A DNA stretch of 7,130 bases, taken from contig CAKZUS010000074.1 of the NCBI GenBank assembly GCA_937921805.1, forward strand, positions 1 to 7,130, in the 5' to 3' direction. The notes below the pieces were generated by a model that did not search any database, was not told the origin of the DNA, and saw only the letters and a list, made by a program, of their open reading frames with translations. The DNA comes from an uncultured Granulosicoccaceae bacterium. GTDB lineage: Bacteria > Pseudomonadota > Gammaproteobacteria > JABXHR01. Each line of letters opens with the position of its first letter. Positions within the stretch are counted from its first letter, which is position 1. A program made the translations under genes and the position numbers. Below, in pieces: positions 1 to 6,415 of the stretch.

Positions 1-2102
1 CGATCAGACTGCAAGCGACTCGATAGCGCTTGCTGCTGGGTAAGCTGGGCGTCGAGGGCGTTCAGCTGCTCGCGCGCTTGGGCCAGAGCCGTTCCCCCTG
101 CGGCCAACTCTTGCTCTCTCTGTGCCACCGTCTCGCGCAACTGTGATTCTGTCTGGCTCAGCGTCTCAACTTGCTGCTGCAAGGCGTCGAGCTGCTGCTG
201 CGAGACATCCGTATCAATCACCGCCGATTGCAAACCAGCGAGCTGATCACTCAATCCATCTCTGTCTCTGCGCACTTGCTCTGCAGTGTCTAGGGCCTTT
301 TGAAGCTGCTCGCGCAAATCACGCTGGGTCCCACTTTCGTTCTCGCGCACGCTGGCCAGCTCGGCACGCGTCGTGTCTAGATCCTGTAACAAGCCCTGTC
401 GCTCCGCCTGCAAGACCTCGACTTCACGCTGCGCTTGGGCAAGGCGTTCGCGCAGAGAGTCTGAATCGCCGGCCTGCGCAACCAAGGTGCTCATTTGTTG
501 GTTCAAGGTGTTGCGCTGCTCATCAAAACTCGCCAACTGTTCGTTTAAGCTGAGGCTCTCCGCTGCGGCGGCGTTTAGCTGCACCTGCAGAGACTGCACC
601 TGCGCTTCGCGTTCTTGCAGCGCACTTTGTAGCGTTTCGAGATCTGAGTTCAAACCCGCGATTTCGCCCACGAGACTCGACTCTCGCTGCTGCAGCATTG
701 CCTGTCCGTCAGCATAGCGCTGAGCGGACTCGCTCAGCTGTTGCTGTAATTCGGCTAGGCGGGCTTCGCGATCCACCAGAGCCGCTTGGGCTTGCGCCAA
801 AGCGTCGAGGTCTAACTCTGCTTGATCGCTCTGTTGCTCGCGCTCTGTGCGCAGGGTTTGAAGCTGGTCTCGCAATGTCACTACTTCCGCTTCCAGCTCA
901 GCCACCCGCGCGTTCAGGCGCACGCGCAGGGCGTCAAACTCTGCCGTTGTTTCGCTCAGGCGCTGCTGCAGCTCTCCAAGTCGCGCTTCGCGATCACTGA
1001 GTGCAGAGCGGGCGTCGCTGAGCGATGCCCGTGAGCTAGCCAACTCAGCATGGGCGACATCGAGTTCTTTCACAGTGGTATCGCGCGTCAGCTTCGCCTC
1101 CGAGGCCTCGGCACTCAGCGCGAGAATGCGCGCATCATTGGCCTCTGCCGTACTGCGCAAAGCCAGTAGAGCGCCTTGTGAGGCTTCGACTTCGCTTTGA
1201 CTTTGCACCAAGGCAATATTGAGTTCGCTCGCCTGCGCTTGCGCTGTAGCCAAAGCCTGCTCGGTTTGCGTCAAGCTTTGCTGCAGATCCTCTACACGCT
1301 GCTCGCGCTGAGCCAGCTCCGCGCCCAACTCAGTAACGCGCTGCTCTAGCGCGCCAGCATTGGCTTTCACTTCGTCTAGTACGCCTAGTTGCACTTGCAA
1401 GGCATCGCGTTGCGCCGCCACATCGCTCACTTGCTGCGCTAGCTCGCTGGCATTAGCCTGCACTTGCTCCAACACCCCGAGCTGCGCTTGCAAGGCATCG
1501 CGCTGCGTCGCTACATCACCGAGTTGTTGCTCCAGTGTGCTGGCTTGGGCTTTCACCTCATCGAAGGCACTCAGCTGTGCTTGCAGGGCATCGCGCTGCG
1601 CGGCCACATCACCGAGCTGTTGCTCCAGTGTGCTGGCTTGGGTTTTGACTTCTTCAAATACGCTGAGCTGTGCCTCGAGGGCGTCGCGCTGCGCGGCGAC
1701 GGCCACATTGCTATCAGCCAGCTCTTGCAACGACGCGGCGTGCTCGCTGCGCTGCGCTGCTTGCGCTTGCTCTGCGGCCTGTAGTTGCTCCGCTACGGCC
1801 GCCTTTTCTGCTGACAGCGTGCTGACTTGTTGTTGCAGTTGCTCAAGGGTTTCAGCCGCCGACTCGCTGCGCGTGGTCAGAGATTCGATCGTGGCATTGA
1901 GGCCATCACGCTCTTGGCTGATCTGTGCGAATTGGGTTTGAGTTGACTCTAGTTCACCCCGTAGGCGCTCTGCTTCGCCCTGAATTCGACCAGTGTTGGC
2001 ATTGCAATAGCTTAAAAGCGCCACAATGCCGATAAGTAGTAAAACGATTAAAATCGCCGAGATGTTCACCGCACCACGCGCGGCTCTGAGGGAACGCTGC
2101 AT
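1..2102 (-). CDS. Membrane-anchored, very long coiled-coil protein (3' end beyond window)
   Basis: Reading the minus strand from ATG 2102-2100 gives 700 codons without a stop, reaching the window edge, so the C-terminus is missing. The start is fixed by AAGGAAG (2114-2108), 5 bases upstream, and by an in-frame TAA further upstream with no ATG between. Residues 1-12 are basic (MQRSLRAARG...), and residues 13-32 form one hydrophobic helix. The rest is Ala/Gln/Glu/Leu-rich with leucines spaced 3-4 apart and contains no proline or tryptophan in my translation, which is classic coiled coil. By the positive-inside rule the coiled coil should lie in the periplasm. Residues 128-251 are a tandem repeat. 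Cys33 is preceded by Tyr, so it is not a good lipobox. Such proteins are often mislabelled SMC-like, but no ATPase motif is visible. The missing C-terminus may carry a defining domain. The function is unknown; the reading frame is very secure. Confidence 0.9.
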   Translation of the reverse strand, partial: MQRSLRAARGAVNISAILIVLLLIGIVALLSYCNANTGRIQGEAERLRGELESTQTQFAQISQERDGLNATIESLTTRSESAAETLEQLQQQVSTLSAEKAAVAEQLQAAEQAQAAQRSEHAASLQELADSNVAVAAQRDALEAQLSVFEEVKTQASTLEQQLGDVAAQRDALQAQLSAFDEVKAQASTLEQQLGDVATQRDALQAQLGVLEQVQANASELAQQVSDVAAQRDALQVQLGVLDEVKANAGALEQRVTELGAELAQREQRVEDLQQSLTQTEQALATAQAQASELNIALVQSQSEVEASQGALLALRSTAEANDARILALSAEASEAKLTRDTTVKELDVAHAELASSRASLSDARSALSDREARLGELQQRLSETTAEFDALRVRLNARVAELEAEVVTLRDQLQTLRTEREQQSDQAELDLDALAQAQAALVDREARLAELQQQLSESAQRYADGQAMLQQRESSLVGEIAGLNSDLETLQSALQEREAQVQSLQVQLNAAAAESLSLNEQLASFDEQRNTLNQQMSTLVAQAGDSDSLRERLAQAQREVEVLQAERQGLLQDLDTTRAELASVRENESGTQRDLREQLQKALDTAEQVRRDRDGLSDQLAGLQSAVIDTDVSQQQLDALQQQVETLSQTESQLRETVAQREQELAAGGTALAQAREQLNALDAQLTQQQALSSRLQSD
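1350..1721 (-). repeat. Four tandem 93-bp (31-residue) repeats inside the coiled-coil gene
   Basis: Four units abut in frame, read on the minus strand: 1721-1629, 1628-1536, 1535-1443 and 1442-1350, encoding residues 128-158, 159-189, 190-220 and 221-251. The core is LxQQLGDVAAQRDALQAQL followed by a variable hydrophobic segment and (V)KAQAS or VQANAS. Units two and three are nearly identical at the DNA level; units one and four have diverged more. After the fourth unit the pattern decays (LEQRVTELGAEL). The unit is an exact multiple of three, so copy number can change without breaking the frame. This looks like internal duplication within the gene rather than an inserted element. Confidence 0.9.
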
Positions 2103-2259
2103 AAATTCTTCCTTTTCTACATGATCCGCATGCCGTTACTGGCGCCACGTAGAATCGCGCGGCACAATAGCGTGGCGAGTTCTTACGGAGTCGTGGACGC
2201 CATAACTTGACAAAACTTCTCCCCATTCTACCGACGCGACTGCTTCGGAACACATTGAA

Positions 2260-2289
2260 TTGCGACCTAAGGGGGCGAGAAGCTATAAA
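2260..2289 (+). promoter_or_regulatory. Candidate sigma-70 promoter for mobA and the aminotransferase
   Basis: TTGCGA (2260-2265) and TATAAA (2284-2289) are separated by 18 bases and match the -35 and -10 consensus at four and five of six positions. Initiation near 2296 would leave a leader of roughly 14 bases before the GTG start at 2310. A perfect TTGACA lies at 2207-2212 but has no good -10 at the right distance. The rest of the divergent gap 2103-2309 holds a 7-bp inverted repeat (2143-2149 and 2171-2177) on the coiled-coil gene side; its significance is doubtful. No convincing promoter for the leftward gene was recognised. Confidence 0.4.
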
Positions 2290-2309
2290 TCACTACCGAG
2301 CAGCACATT

Positions 2310-2903
2310 GTGTTACAAATTAGAAACACCGATCTCCTCATCCTTGCTGGCGGACAAGCCAGACGCATGGGAGGGAAAGATAAGGGACTGGTGCCACTAG
2401 CGGGACGGGCCATGATTGAGCATGTGCTTGAGCGCGTCAGCGGCGCGCCGGGGCTGAGTTCTCAGGTGTGGATTAGCGCCAACCGCAATCTCGACGCCTA
2501 TGCGCGCTATGGCAGCGTACTGACAGACAGCAGCGATGCATTTATTGGTCCCCTCGCCGGCATGCTGCAGGGACTGAAGGCCTGCCACAGCGAACGGCTG
2601 CTAGTGCTTCCTTGCGATGCCCCACTCGTGCACCCTGATCTACCGCGCCAGTTGCTGGCTCCTGATACCCCCATTGTGGTCGCCAGCGACGCCCAGCGCT
2701 GGCAACCTGTGTTTTGCTGCCTGCACCGCGACTTGATCGACGATCTCAGCGCCCAACTCAGTGCAGGGGAACGCAAGATTGACCGGTGGTTTGCACGCCA
2801 CCCTCACACCGTGGTGCACATCGACCACATTGATTGCTTTAGCAATATTAATTCTGCCGCCGAGCTGACGGCACTGACCCCTAAAATCGGAGTGACTCAA
2901 TGA
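2310..2903 (+). CDS. mobA: Molybdenum cofactor guanylyltransferase MobA
   Basis: This 197-residue protein has the normal MobA length. MobA transfers GMP from GTP to molybdopterin in the cytoplasm, making the guanine dinucleotide cofactor used by DMSO-reductase-family enzymes. Visible motifs are the nucleotide-binding loop LAGGQARRMGGKDKG (12-26), GPLAGM (80-85), LPCDAP (100-105, whose Asp103 is the expected metal ligand), QPVF (132-135), and the closing FSNINSAAEL (177-186). The start is GTG 2310: an in-frame TAA at 2286 leaves no room for an ATG upstream, and the first internal ATG falls inside the nucleotide-binding loop. The Shine-Dalgarno is weak (GAG at 2298-2300), so expression may be low. 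The stop overlaps the next start as ATGA, so the two genes are co-translated. No molybdoenzyme gene lies nearby. Confidence 0.93.
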   Translation: MLQIRNTDLLILAGGQARRMGGKDKGLVPLAGRAMIEHVLERVSGAPGLSSQVWISANRNLDAYARYGSVLTDSSDAFIGPLAGMLQGLKACHSERLLVLPCDAPLVHPDLPRQLLAPDTPIVVASDAQRWQPVFCCLHRDLIDDLSAQLSAGERKIDRWFARHPHTVVHIDHIDCFSNINSAAELTALTPKIGVTQ

Positions 2904-4255
2904 GCCTGTCCCCACTCTCTCAGGCCGATGTTGGCCATCATTTGCACCACTTTACCAATCTAGAGGCCCACGAATCTCAGGGACCTATCATGATCACCGA
3001 GGGACGCGGGATCCACGTGCGCGATGAGCAGGGACGCTGGTACATCGAAGGCGTAGCAGGCCTGTGGTGCGCCGGTCTGGGCTTCTCCGAAGCGCGTCTA
3101 GGCGCAGCGGCGGCGGCTCAGTTCGCGACCCTACCCTATAGCCATGTGTTTAGCCATCGCTCGCATGGCCCCGCCGCAGAGCTAGCGCAGGCACTCACCC
3201 GCATCGCACCGATGCCGGACGCACGAGCGTTCTTCGTCAACTCTGGCTCCGAGGCCATTGATGCGGCCATCAAGTTTGTCTGGTACTACCACAACGCGCG
3301 CAAGCAACCCAAGAAGCGCAAGTTCATCGCCCGCCAGCGCGCTTATCATGGCGTCACCGTAGCCGGTGCTGCTCTCACCGGCCTGCCCTACGCCAAAGAC
3401 GGGTTTAATCTGCCGCACGACCACGTTGTCCATGTTGGAACGCCGCACTATTATGGCTACGCGCAAGCGGGAGAAAGCGAAGAGCAGTTTACTGACCGTC
3501 TCGTGGCCGAAATCGCCCAGCTCATTGAGACTGAAGGCGCTGACAATATCGGGGCTTTTGTCGCCGAACCCGTCATGGGAGCCGGGGGCGTATTGCTGCC
3601 CCCTGTCGGCTACTTTCCCAAGGTCCAAGCGCTCTTACGTCAGCACGATATTTTGTTTATCGCAGACGAAGTCATTTGCGGCTTTGCCCGCACGGGCAAA
3701 ATGTGGGGCAGCCAGCGCTTTGATATCACGCCCGACCTGGTCACCTGCGCCAAACAACTCTCGGCGGCGTATTTACCCATCGGGGCCGTACTGCTCAGCG
3801 GCGCGCTCTACGAGACTTTGCGTGAACAGTCCGCCAAACTCGGCGTATTCGGTACCGGCAATACCTATGGCGCCCATCCCGTAGCAGCAGCAGTGGCTCT
3901 GGAGACGCTGCGCATCTACGAGCAAGACGGCATCGTCGCGCATGTACAGAGCCTAGAGGCGCAGTTTCGCGCTCGCATTGAAGCGCTCGGGACGCACCAG
4001 CATGTAGGCCATGCACGCGCGGTAGGTCTGCTGGGAGCGATTGAGCTGGTCGCAGACAAGTCCAGTAAAACCGCTTTTGATCCAGCGCAAAAAACCGCGC
4101 CAAGACTGGCCGCAGCAATGATGGAAGAAGGCGTTATCGTGCGTCCAACCCCTGGAGATAGCATCGGCTTCTGCCCTCCAATGATTATCACCAGCACAGA
4201 ACTAGACGAAATGTTTGACCGGGTGCAGCGAGCACTACAGCGGTTTTTTGCCTAA
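2900..4255 (+). CDS. Class III PLP-dependent omega-type aminotransferase
   Basis: A complete 451-residue fold-type I aminotransferase of class III, typical in length. It should move an amino group between an amine or amino acid and a keto acid such as pyruvate. Visible features are the GLWC active-site entrance motif (54-57), the phosphate-binding NSGSEAID (114-121), the PLP-stacking YHG (149-151), Glu223, the cofactor-ring Asp256 in FIADEVICGF, the Schiff-base Lys285 in CAKQLSAAYLPIG, Thr322 in GNTYGAHP, and Arg415 in VRPTPGD as the likely carboxylate switch. GLWC resembles omega-transaminases (beta-alanine, putrescine or taurine:pyruvate types), but the substrate cannot be read from sequence. 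GGAG (2889-2892) precedes ATG 2900 by 7 bases inside mobA, giving a 4-base overlap and coupling. No biotin, ectoine or polyamine genes flank it. No plus-strand intrinsic terminator follows. Confidence 0.93.
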   Translation: MSLSPLSQADVGHHLHHFTNLEAHESQGPIMITEGRGIHVRDEQGRWYIEGVAGLWCAGLGFSEARLGAAAAAQFATLPYSHVFSHRSHGPAAELAQALTRIAPMPDARAFFVNSGSEAIDAAIKFVWYYHNARKQPKKRKFIARQRAYHGVTVAGAALTGLPYAKDGFNLPHDHVVHVGTPHYYGYAQAGESEEQFTDRLVAEIAQLIETEGADNIGAFVAEPVMGAGGVLLPPVGYFPKVQALLRQHDILFIADEVICGFARTGKMWGSQRFDITPDLVTCAKQLSAAYLPIGAVLLSGALYETLREQSAKLGVFGTGNTYGAHPVAAAVALETLRIYEQDGIVAHVQSLEAQFRARIEALGTHQHVGHARAVGLLGAIELVADKSSKTAFDPAQKTAPRLAAAMMEEGVIVRPTPGDSIGFCPPMIITSTELDEMFDRVQRALQRFFA

Positions 4256-4274
4256 TAGGGTTTTCAGTAGCAAG

Positions 4275-4300
4275 AAAAAAAGGGGGCAACTATGGCCCCC
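4275..4300 (-). terminator. Intrinsic terminator of the leftward fhs/microprotein transcript
   Basis: On the minus strand a perfect 6-bp GC stem (GGGGGC/GCCCCC, bases 4300-4295 and 4287-4282) with a 7-base loop is followed directly by seven T residues (4281-4275). In the plus direction the hairpin is preceded by A residues and followed by ACTCAATG, so it is not a canonical terminator for the aminotransferase gene. It lies 32 bases beyond the stop of the 42-codon frame and about 300 bases beyond the fhs stop, which suggests that the intervening DNA is transcribed leftwards. Confidence 0.85.
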
Positions 4301-4332
4301 ACTCAATGCACAGATTCTAGGAGTTGCGATCC

Positions 4333-4461
4333 CTAGCGACCATGCTCTATGGCTTCGCTTACTGCTGCCAATTGAAGTTGTTGTATGCTCAGTTGTCCGA
4401 CGACCGACGCCATCGCTAGTGTTGCCACCAGCGCGCCCACCCCCATCATTCGAATTGCCAT
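4333..4461 (-). CDS. Probable 42-residue hydrophobic microprotein
   Basis: ATG 4461-4459 to TAG 4335-4333 encodes 42 residues. GGAGG (4471-4467) sits 5 bases upstream, one of the strongest Shine-Dalgarno sequences in the window. The N-terminus MAIRMMGVG is lightly basic. Residues about 5-24 form a hydrophobic, Ala/Val/Met-rich helix, and the tail is Gln/Glu/Ala-rich and probably amphipathic. It could be a single-pass inner-membrane microprotein or a short exported peptide; ALVATLAMASVVG resembles a signal-peptide core. A strong intrinsic terminator follows 32 bases downstream on the same strand. It begins 135 bases after the fhs stop, so it may be read from the fhs transcript or from its own promoter. 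A longer in-frame version from TTG 4569 has no ribosome binding site. No family is recognised; its reality rests on start context, composition and terminator. Confidence 0.5.
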   Translation of the reverse strand: MAIRMMGVGALVATLAMASVVGQLSIQQLQLAAVSEAIEHGR

Positions 4462-4516
4462 TGTCCCCTCCCCATCAAGGGCCGTTAGAGTTTCATCCCT
4501 CAGTGAGACTAGCGTC

Positions 4517-4542
4517 GAGAGAATACAGATTTTTATCCTCTC
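4517..4542 (-). other. Imperfect inverted repeat in the leader of the microprotein
   Basis: Minus-strand RNA would read GAGAGGAUA, an 8-base loop, then UAUUCUCUC: a 9-bp stem with one G-U wobble. The plus-strand RNA would carry an A-C mismatch at that position, so the structure favours leftward transcription. No U-run follows, so it is not an intrinsic terminator. It lies between the fhs stop (4597) and the microprotein start (4461), and could be a processing or stabilising hairpin or an operator. The rest of 4462-4596 and the stretch 4256-4274 show nothing else recognisable. Confidence 0.4.
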
Positions 4543-4596
4543 AACATGGCTTTGCGATTCTGAGCACAATCACAGCAGCGGCATTAAAGATTGGCC

Positions 4597-6273
4597 TTAG
4601 AACAGCCCTACAACATGGCCTTCATCATCTAAGCCGATGTGATTTGCCGCTGGCACTCGTGGCAGACCAGGCATGGTCATAATATCGCCGGTCACCACCA
4701 CCACAAACTCCGCTCCCGCCGACAAACGCACATCCCGCACAGGCACAACATGCCCGCTGGGGGCGCCGCGCAGACCCGGATCGGTCGAGAACGAATATTG
4801 CGTCTTCGCCATGCACACGGGCAAATGCCCAAAGCCTAGCTCAGCAAAGCGCTGCAGTTTGGTGCGTACGGCTTTATCCCCGACAATATCGTCAGCGCCA
4901 TAGAGCTTGGTCGCAATGGTCTTAATCTTGTCCCACAACGCCAACTCGTCTTCATAGATAGGCGAGAACTGAGCTGTGCCGCCTTCGACCAACTCCACCA
5001 TCGCTTGGGCGAGTGCTTCTGTGCCGGCAGAACCATTGGCCCAATGACTCGCGATAATGGCTTGCACCCCCTGTTCGGCGGCCACTTCACGCACTACTTC
5101 CATTTCAGCGTCGGTATCGGAGATAAACTGATTTATAGCCACGACTACTGGCACGCCAAAAGACTTGACGTTACGAATATGGCGCACCAGGTTCGCGCAG
5201 CCTTTGCGCACCGCGTCGGCGTTCTCGTTGCCGAGTTCGGCCTTGTCGACCCCACCGTGCATTTTCAAGGCGCGCACTGTCGCGACAATCACGGCGGCGT
5301 TGGGGGTTAAGCCCGCTTTGCGGCACTTAATGTCAAAGAATTTCTCCGCTCCCAAATCCGCGCCAAAGCCCGCTTCGGTCACGACATAATCGGCAAGCTT
5401 CAGCGCTGTTTTTGTAGCAATCACGGAGTTGCAGCCGTGCGCGATATTCGCAAAAGGACCGCCGTGAATAAAGGCCGGGTTATTCTCTAGCGTCTGCACG
5501 AGATTGGGCATCAGCGCGTCTTTGAGTAACGTCGTCATCGCTCCATCGGCACAAAGCTCACGCGCACGCACTGGTTGACGATCAACAGTTTCGGCCACAA
5601 TGATATTGCCCAAACGCTGCTGCAAATCGCTAATTGAGGTCGCTAAGCAGAAAATCGCCATCACCTCAGAGGCGACCGTGATATCAAAGCCATCTTCGCG
5701 CGCATAACCATTGCCTGGACCGCCAATGCCCGCCGTAATGCTGCGCAGCGCGCGGTCATTCATATCGACCACGCGGCGCCAGGAGACGCGGCGGCTGTCA
5801 ATATTGAGCTTATTGCCCCAGTGAATGTGATTGTCAATCAGCGCCGAGAGCAAATTGTGCGCGGCGCCAATTGCGTGGAAATCGCCAGTGAAGTGCAGAT
5901 TAATGTCTTCCATCGGGACGACTTGCGCATAGCCGCCGCCCGCTGCGCCGCCTTTCACCCCAAAACAGGGGCCAAGGCTCGGCTCGCGCAGACACATAAC
6001 AGCGTTTTTACCGATGCGATTCAGCGCATCACCCAAGCCCACTGTGGTCGTGGTCTTGCCTTCTCCCGCTGGCGTGGGGCTAATTGCCGTCACCAAGACG
6101 AGCTTGCCATCGGCTTTAGATTCCAGACCTGAGATGTAATCCAAATCGATCTTGGCCTTGTAGTGGCCATAGGGGTGAATCGCCTCTTCGGCGATCCCGA
6201 GCTTATCAGCGACCTTACTGATGCGTTGCATACTTGCAGCGCGCGCTATCTCAATATCGCTTTTGACCGACAT
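4597..6273 (-). CDS. fhs: Formate-tetrahydrofolate ligase
   Basis: A complete 558-residue protein, the usual length for this family. It catalyses ATP-dependent ligation of formate to tetrahydrofolate, giving 10-formyl-THF for purine and formyl-methionine synthesis or one-carbon assimilation in the cytoplasm. Visible motifs are the P-loop TPAGEGKT (67-74), REPSLGPCFGVKGGAAGGGY (96-115), the HFTGDFHAI stretch (127-135), and the C-terminal TGDIMTMPGLP signature followed by NHIGLDDEGHVVGLF at the end. The start is ATG 6273: AGGAG (6283-6279) is 5 bases upstream, and MSVKSDIEIA is a normal Fhs N-terminus. A frame extended to 6345 adds 24 residues unlike the family and is rejected. It is probably transcribed from its own promoter near 6314-6342. 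No folD or other one-carbon gene is in view, so its physiological direction cannot be inferred. Confidence 0.97.
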   Translation of the reverse strand: MSVKSDIEIARAASMQRISKVADKLGIAEEAIHPYGHYKAKIDLDYISGLESKADGKLVLVTAISPTPAGEGKTTTTVGLGDALNRIGKNAVMCLREPSLGPCFGVKGGAAGGGYAQVVPMEDINLHFTGDFHAIGAAHNLLSALIDNHIHWGNKLNIDSRRVSWRRVVDMNDRALRSITAGIGGPGNGYAREDGFDITVASEVMAIFCLATSISDLQQRLGNIIVAETVDRQPVRARELCADGAMTTLLKDALMPNLVQTLENNPAFIHGGPFANIAHGCNSVIATKTALKLADYVVTEAGFGADLGAEKFFDIKCRKAGLTPNAAVIVATVRALKMHGGVDKAELGNENADAVRKGCANLVRHIRNVKSFGVPVVVAINQFISDTDAEMEVVREVAAEQGVQAIIASHWANGSAGTEALAQAMVELVEGGTAQFSPIYEDELALWDKIKTIATKLYGADDIVGDKAVRTKLQRFAELGFGHLPVCMAKTQYSFSTDPGLRGAPSGHVVPVRDVRLSAGAEFVVVVTGDIMTMPGLPRVPAANHIGLDDEGHVVGLF

Positions 6274-6313
6274 GAAAACTCCTAGATACCAGATATAGAT
6301 TGGAAATCGAAAG

Positions 6314-6342
6314 AGTATAGATCCACGCCGTACGAGCGCGTT
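6314..6342 (-). promoter_or_regulatory. Candidate fhs promoter with a -10 box and a weak -35
   Basis: On the minus strand TATACT (6319-6314) matches the -10 consensus at five of six positions. It lies about 40 bases upstream of the fhs ATG. At a 17-base spacing the -35 position (6342-6337) reads AACGCG, a poor match, so the promoter would be weak or activator-dependent. The -35 position falls inside the inverted repeat at 6336-6361. Support is by position and -10 match only. Confidence 0.35.
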
Positions 6343-6361
6343 CACTCAGCGACGAACGCGC
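6336..6361. promoter_or_regulatory. Perfect 8-bp inverted repeat upstream of fhs, possible operator
   Basis: GCGCGTTC (6336-6343) and GAACGCGC (6354-6361) are exact reverse complements separated by 10 bases. The repeat lies between the end of the 71-residue gene (6416) and the fhs -10 box. Neither direction has a T-run after it, so it is not an intrinsic terminator. It could bind a dimeric regulator at the fhs promoter or form an RNA hairpin at the end of the ABC operon transcript. A second, shorter palindrome (ACGCA, 6 bases, TGCGT at 6398-6413) lies just beyond the upstream gene. Confidence 0.4.
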
Positions 6362-6415
6362 CCTTAACTGCGACATATCTTCCAAATAGCGCACATCACG
6401 CAAATAAATGCGTCG

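Noticed and set aside
122..1941. Several long plus-strand open frames, including a Cys/Ser/Ala-rich frame of 193 codons at 1360-1941
   Set aside because: They are antisense to the coiled-coil gene; their length and repetitive composition follow from its Gln/Ala/Leu codons read backwards, and the products look like no protein family.
2000..2004. Cys33 of the coiled-coil protein as a lipoprotein cysteine
   Set aside because: The preceding residues are LLSY; a Tyr at -1 does not fit the lipobox, and the helix is better read as an uncleaved anchor.
2207..2212. Perfect TTGACA as the mobA -35 box
   Set aside because: No acceptable -10 lies 16-18 bases downstream; the TTGCGA/TATAAA pair nearer the gene fits better.
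1954..2253. Minus-strand 99-codon frame across the intergenic region
   Set aside because: It overlaps the start of the coiled-coil gene in another frame, the composition is Arg/Cys-rich and random-looking, and there is no ribosome binding site.
4462..4569. Longer microprotein starting at TTG 4569 (78 residues)
   Set aside because: It has no Shine-Dalgarno and would read through the hairpin; the ATG at 4461 has a strong, well-spaced ribosome binding site and begins directly at a membrane-type segment.
4215..4682. Plus-strand 155-codon frame over the convergent junction
   Set aside because: It starts inside the aminotransferase gene and ends inside fhs, crosses the terminator, and has a Pro/Ser/Leu-rich random composition.
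6274..6345. 24-residue N-terminal extension of Fhs
   Set aside because: The extension is unlike the family, overlaps the promoter and inverted repeat, and AGGAG points to the ATG at 6273.
6398..6413. Palindrome after the 71-residue gene as an intrinsic terminator
   Set aside because: The stem is only 5 bp with an AT-rich 6-base loop, and no T-run follows on the minus strand.
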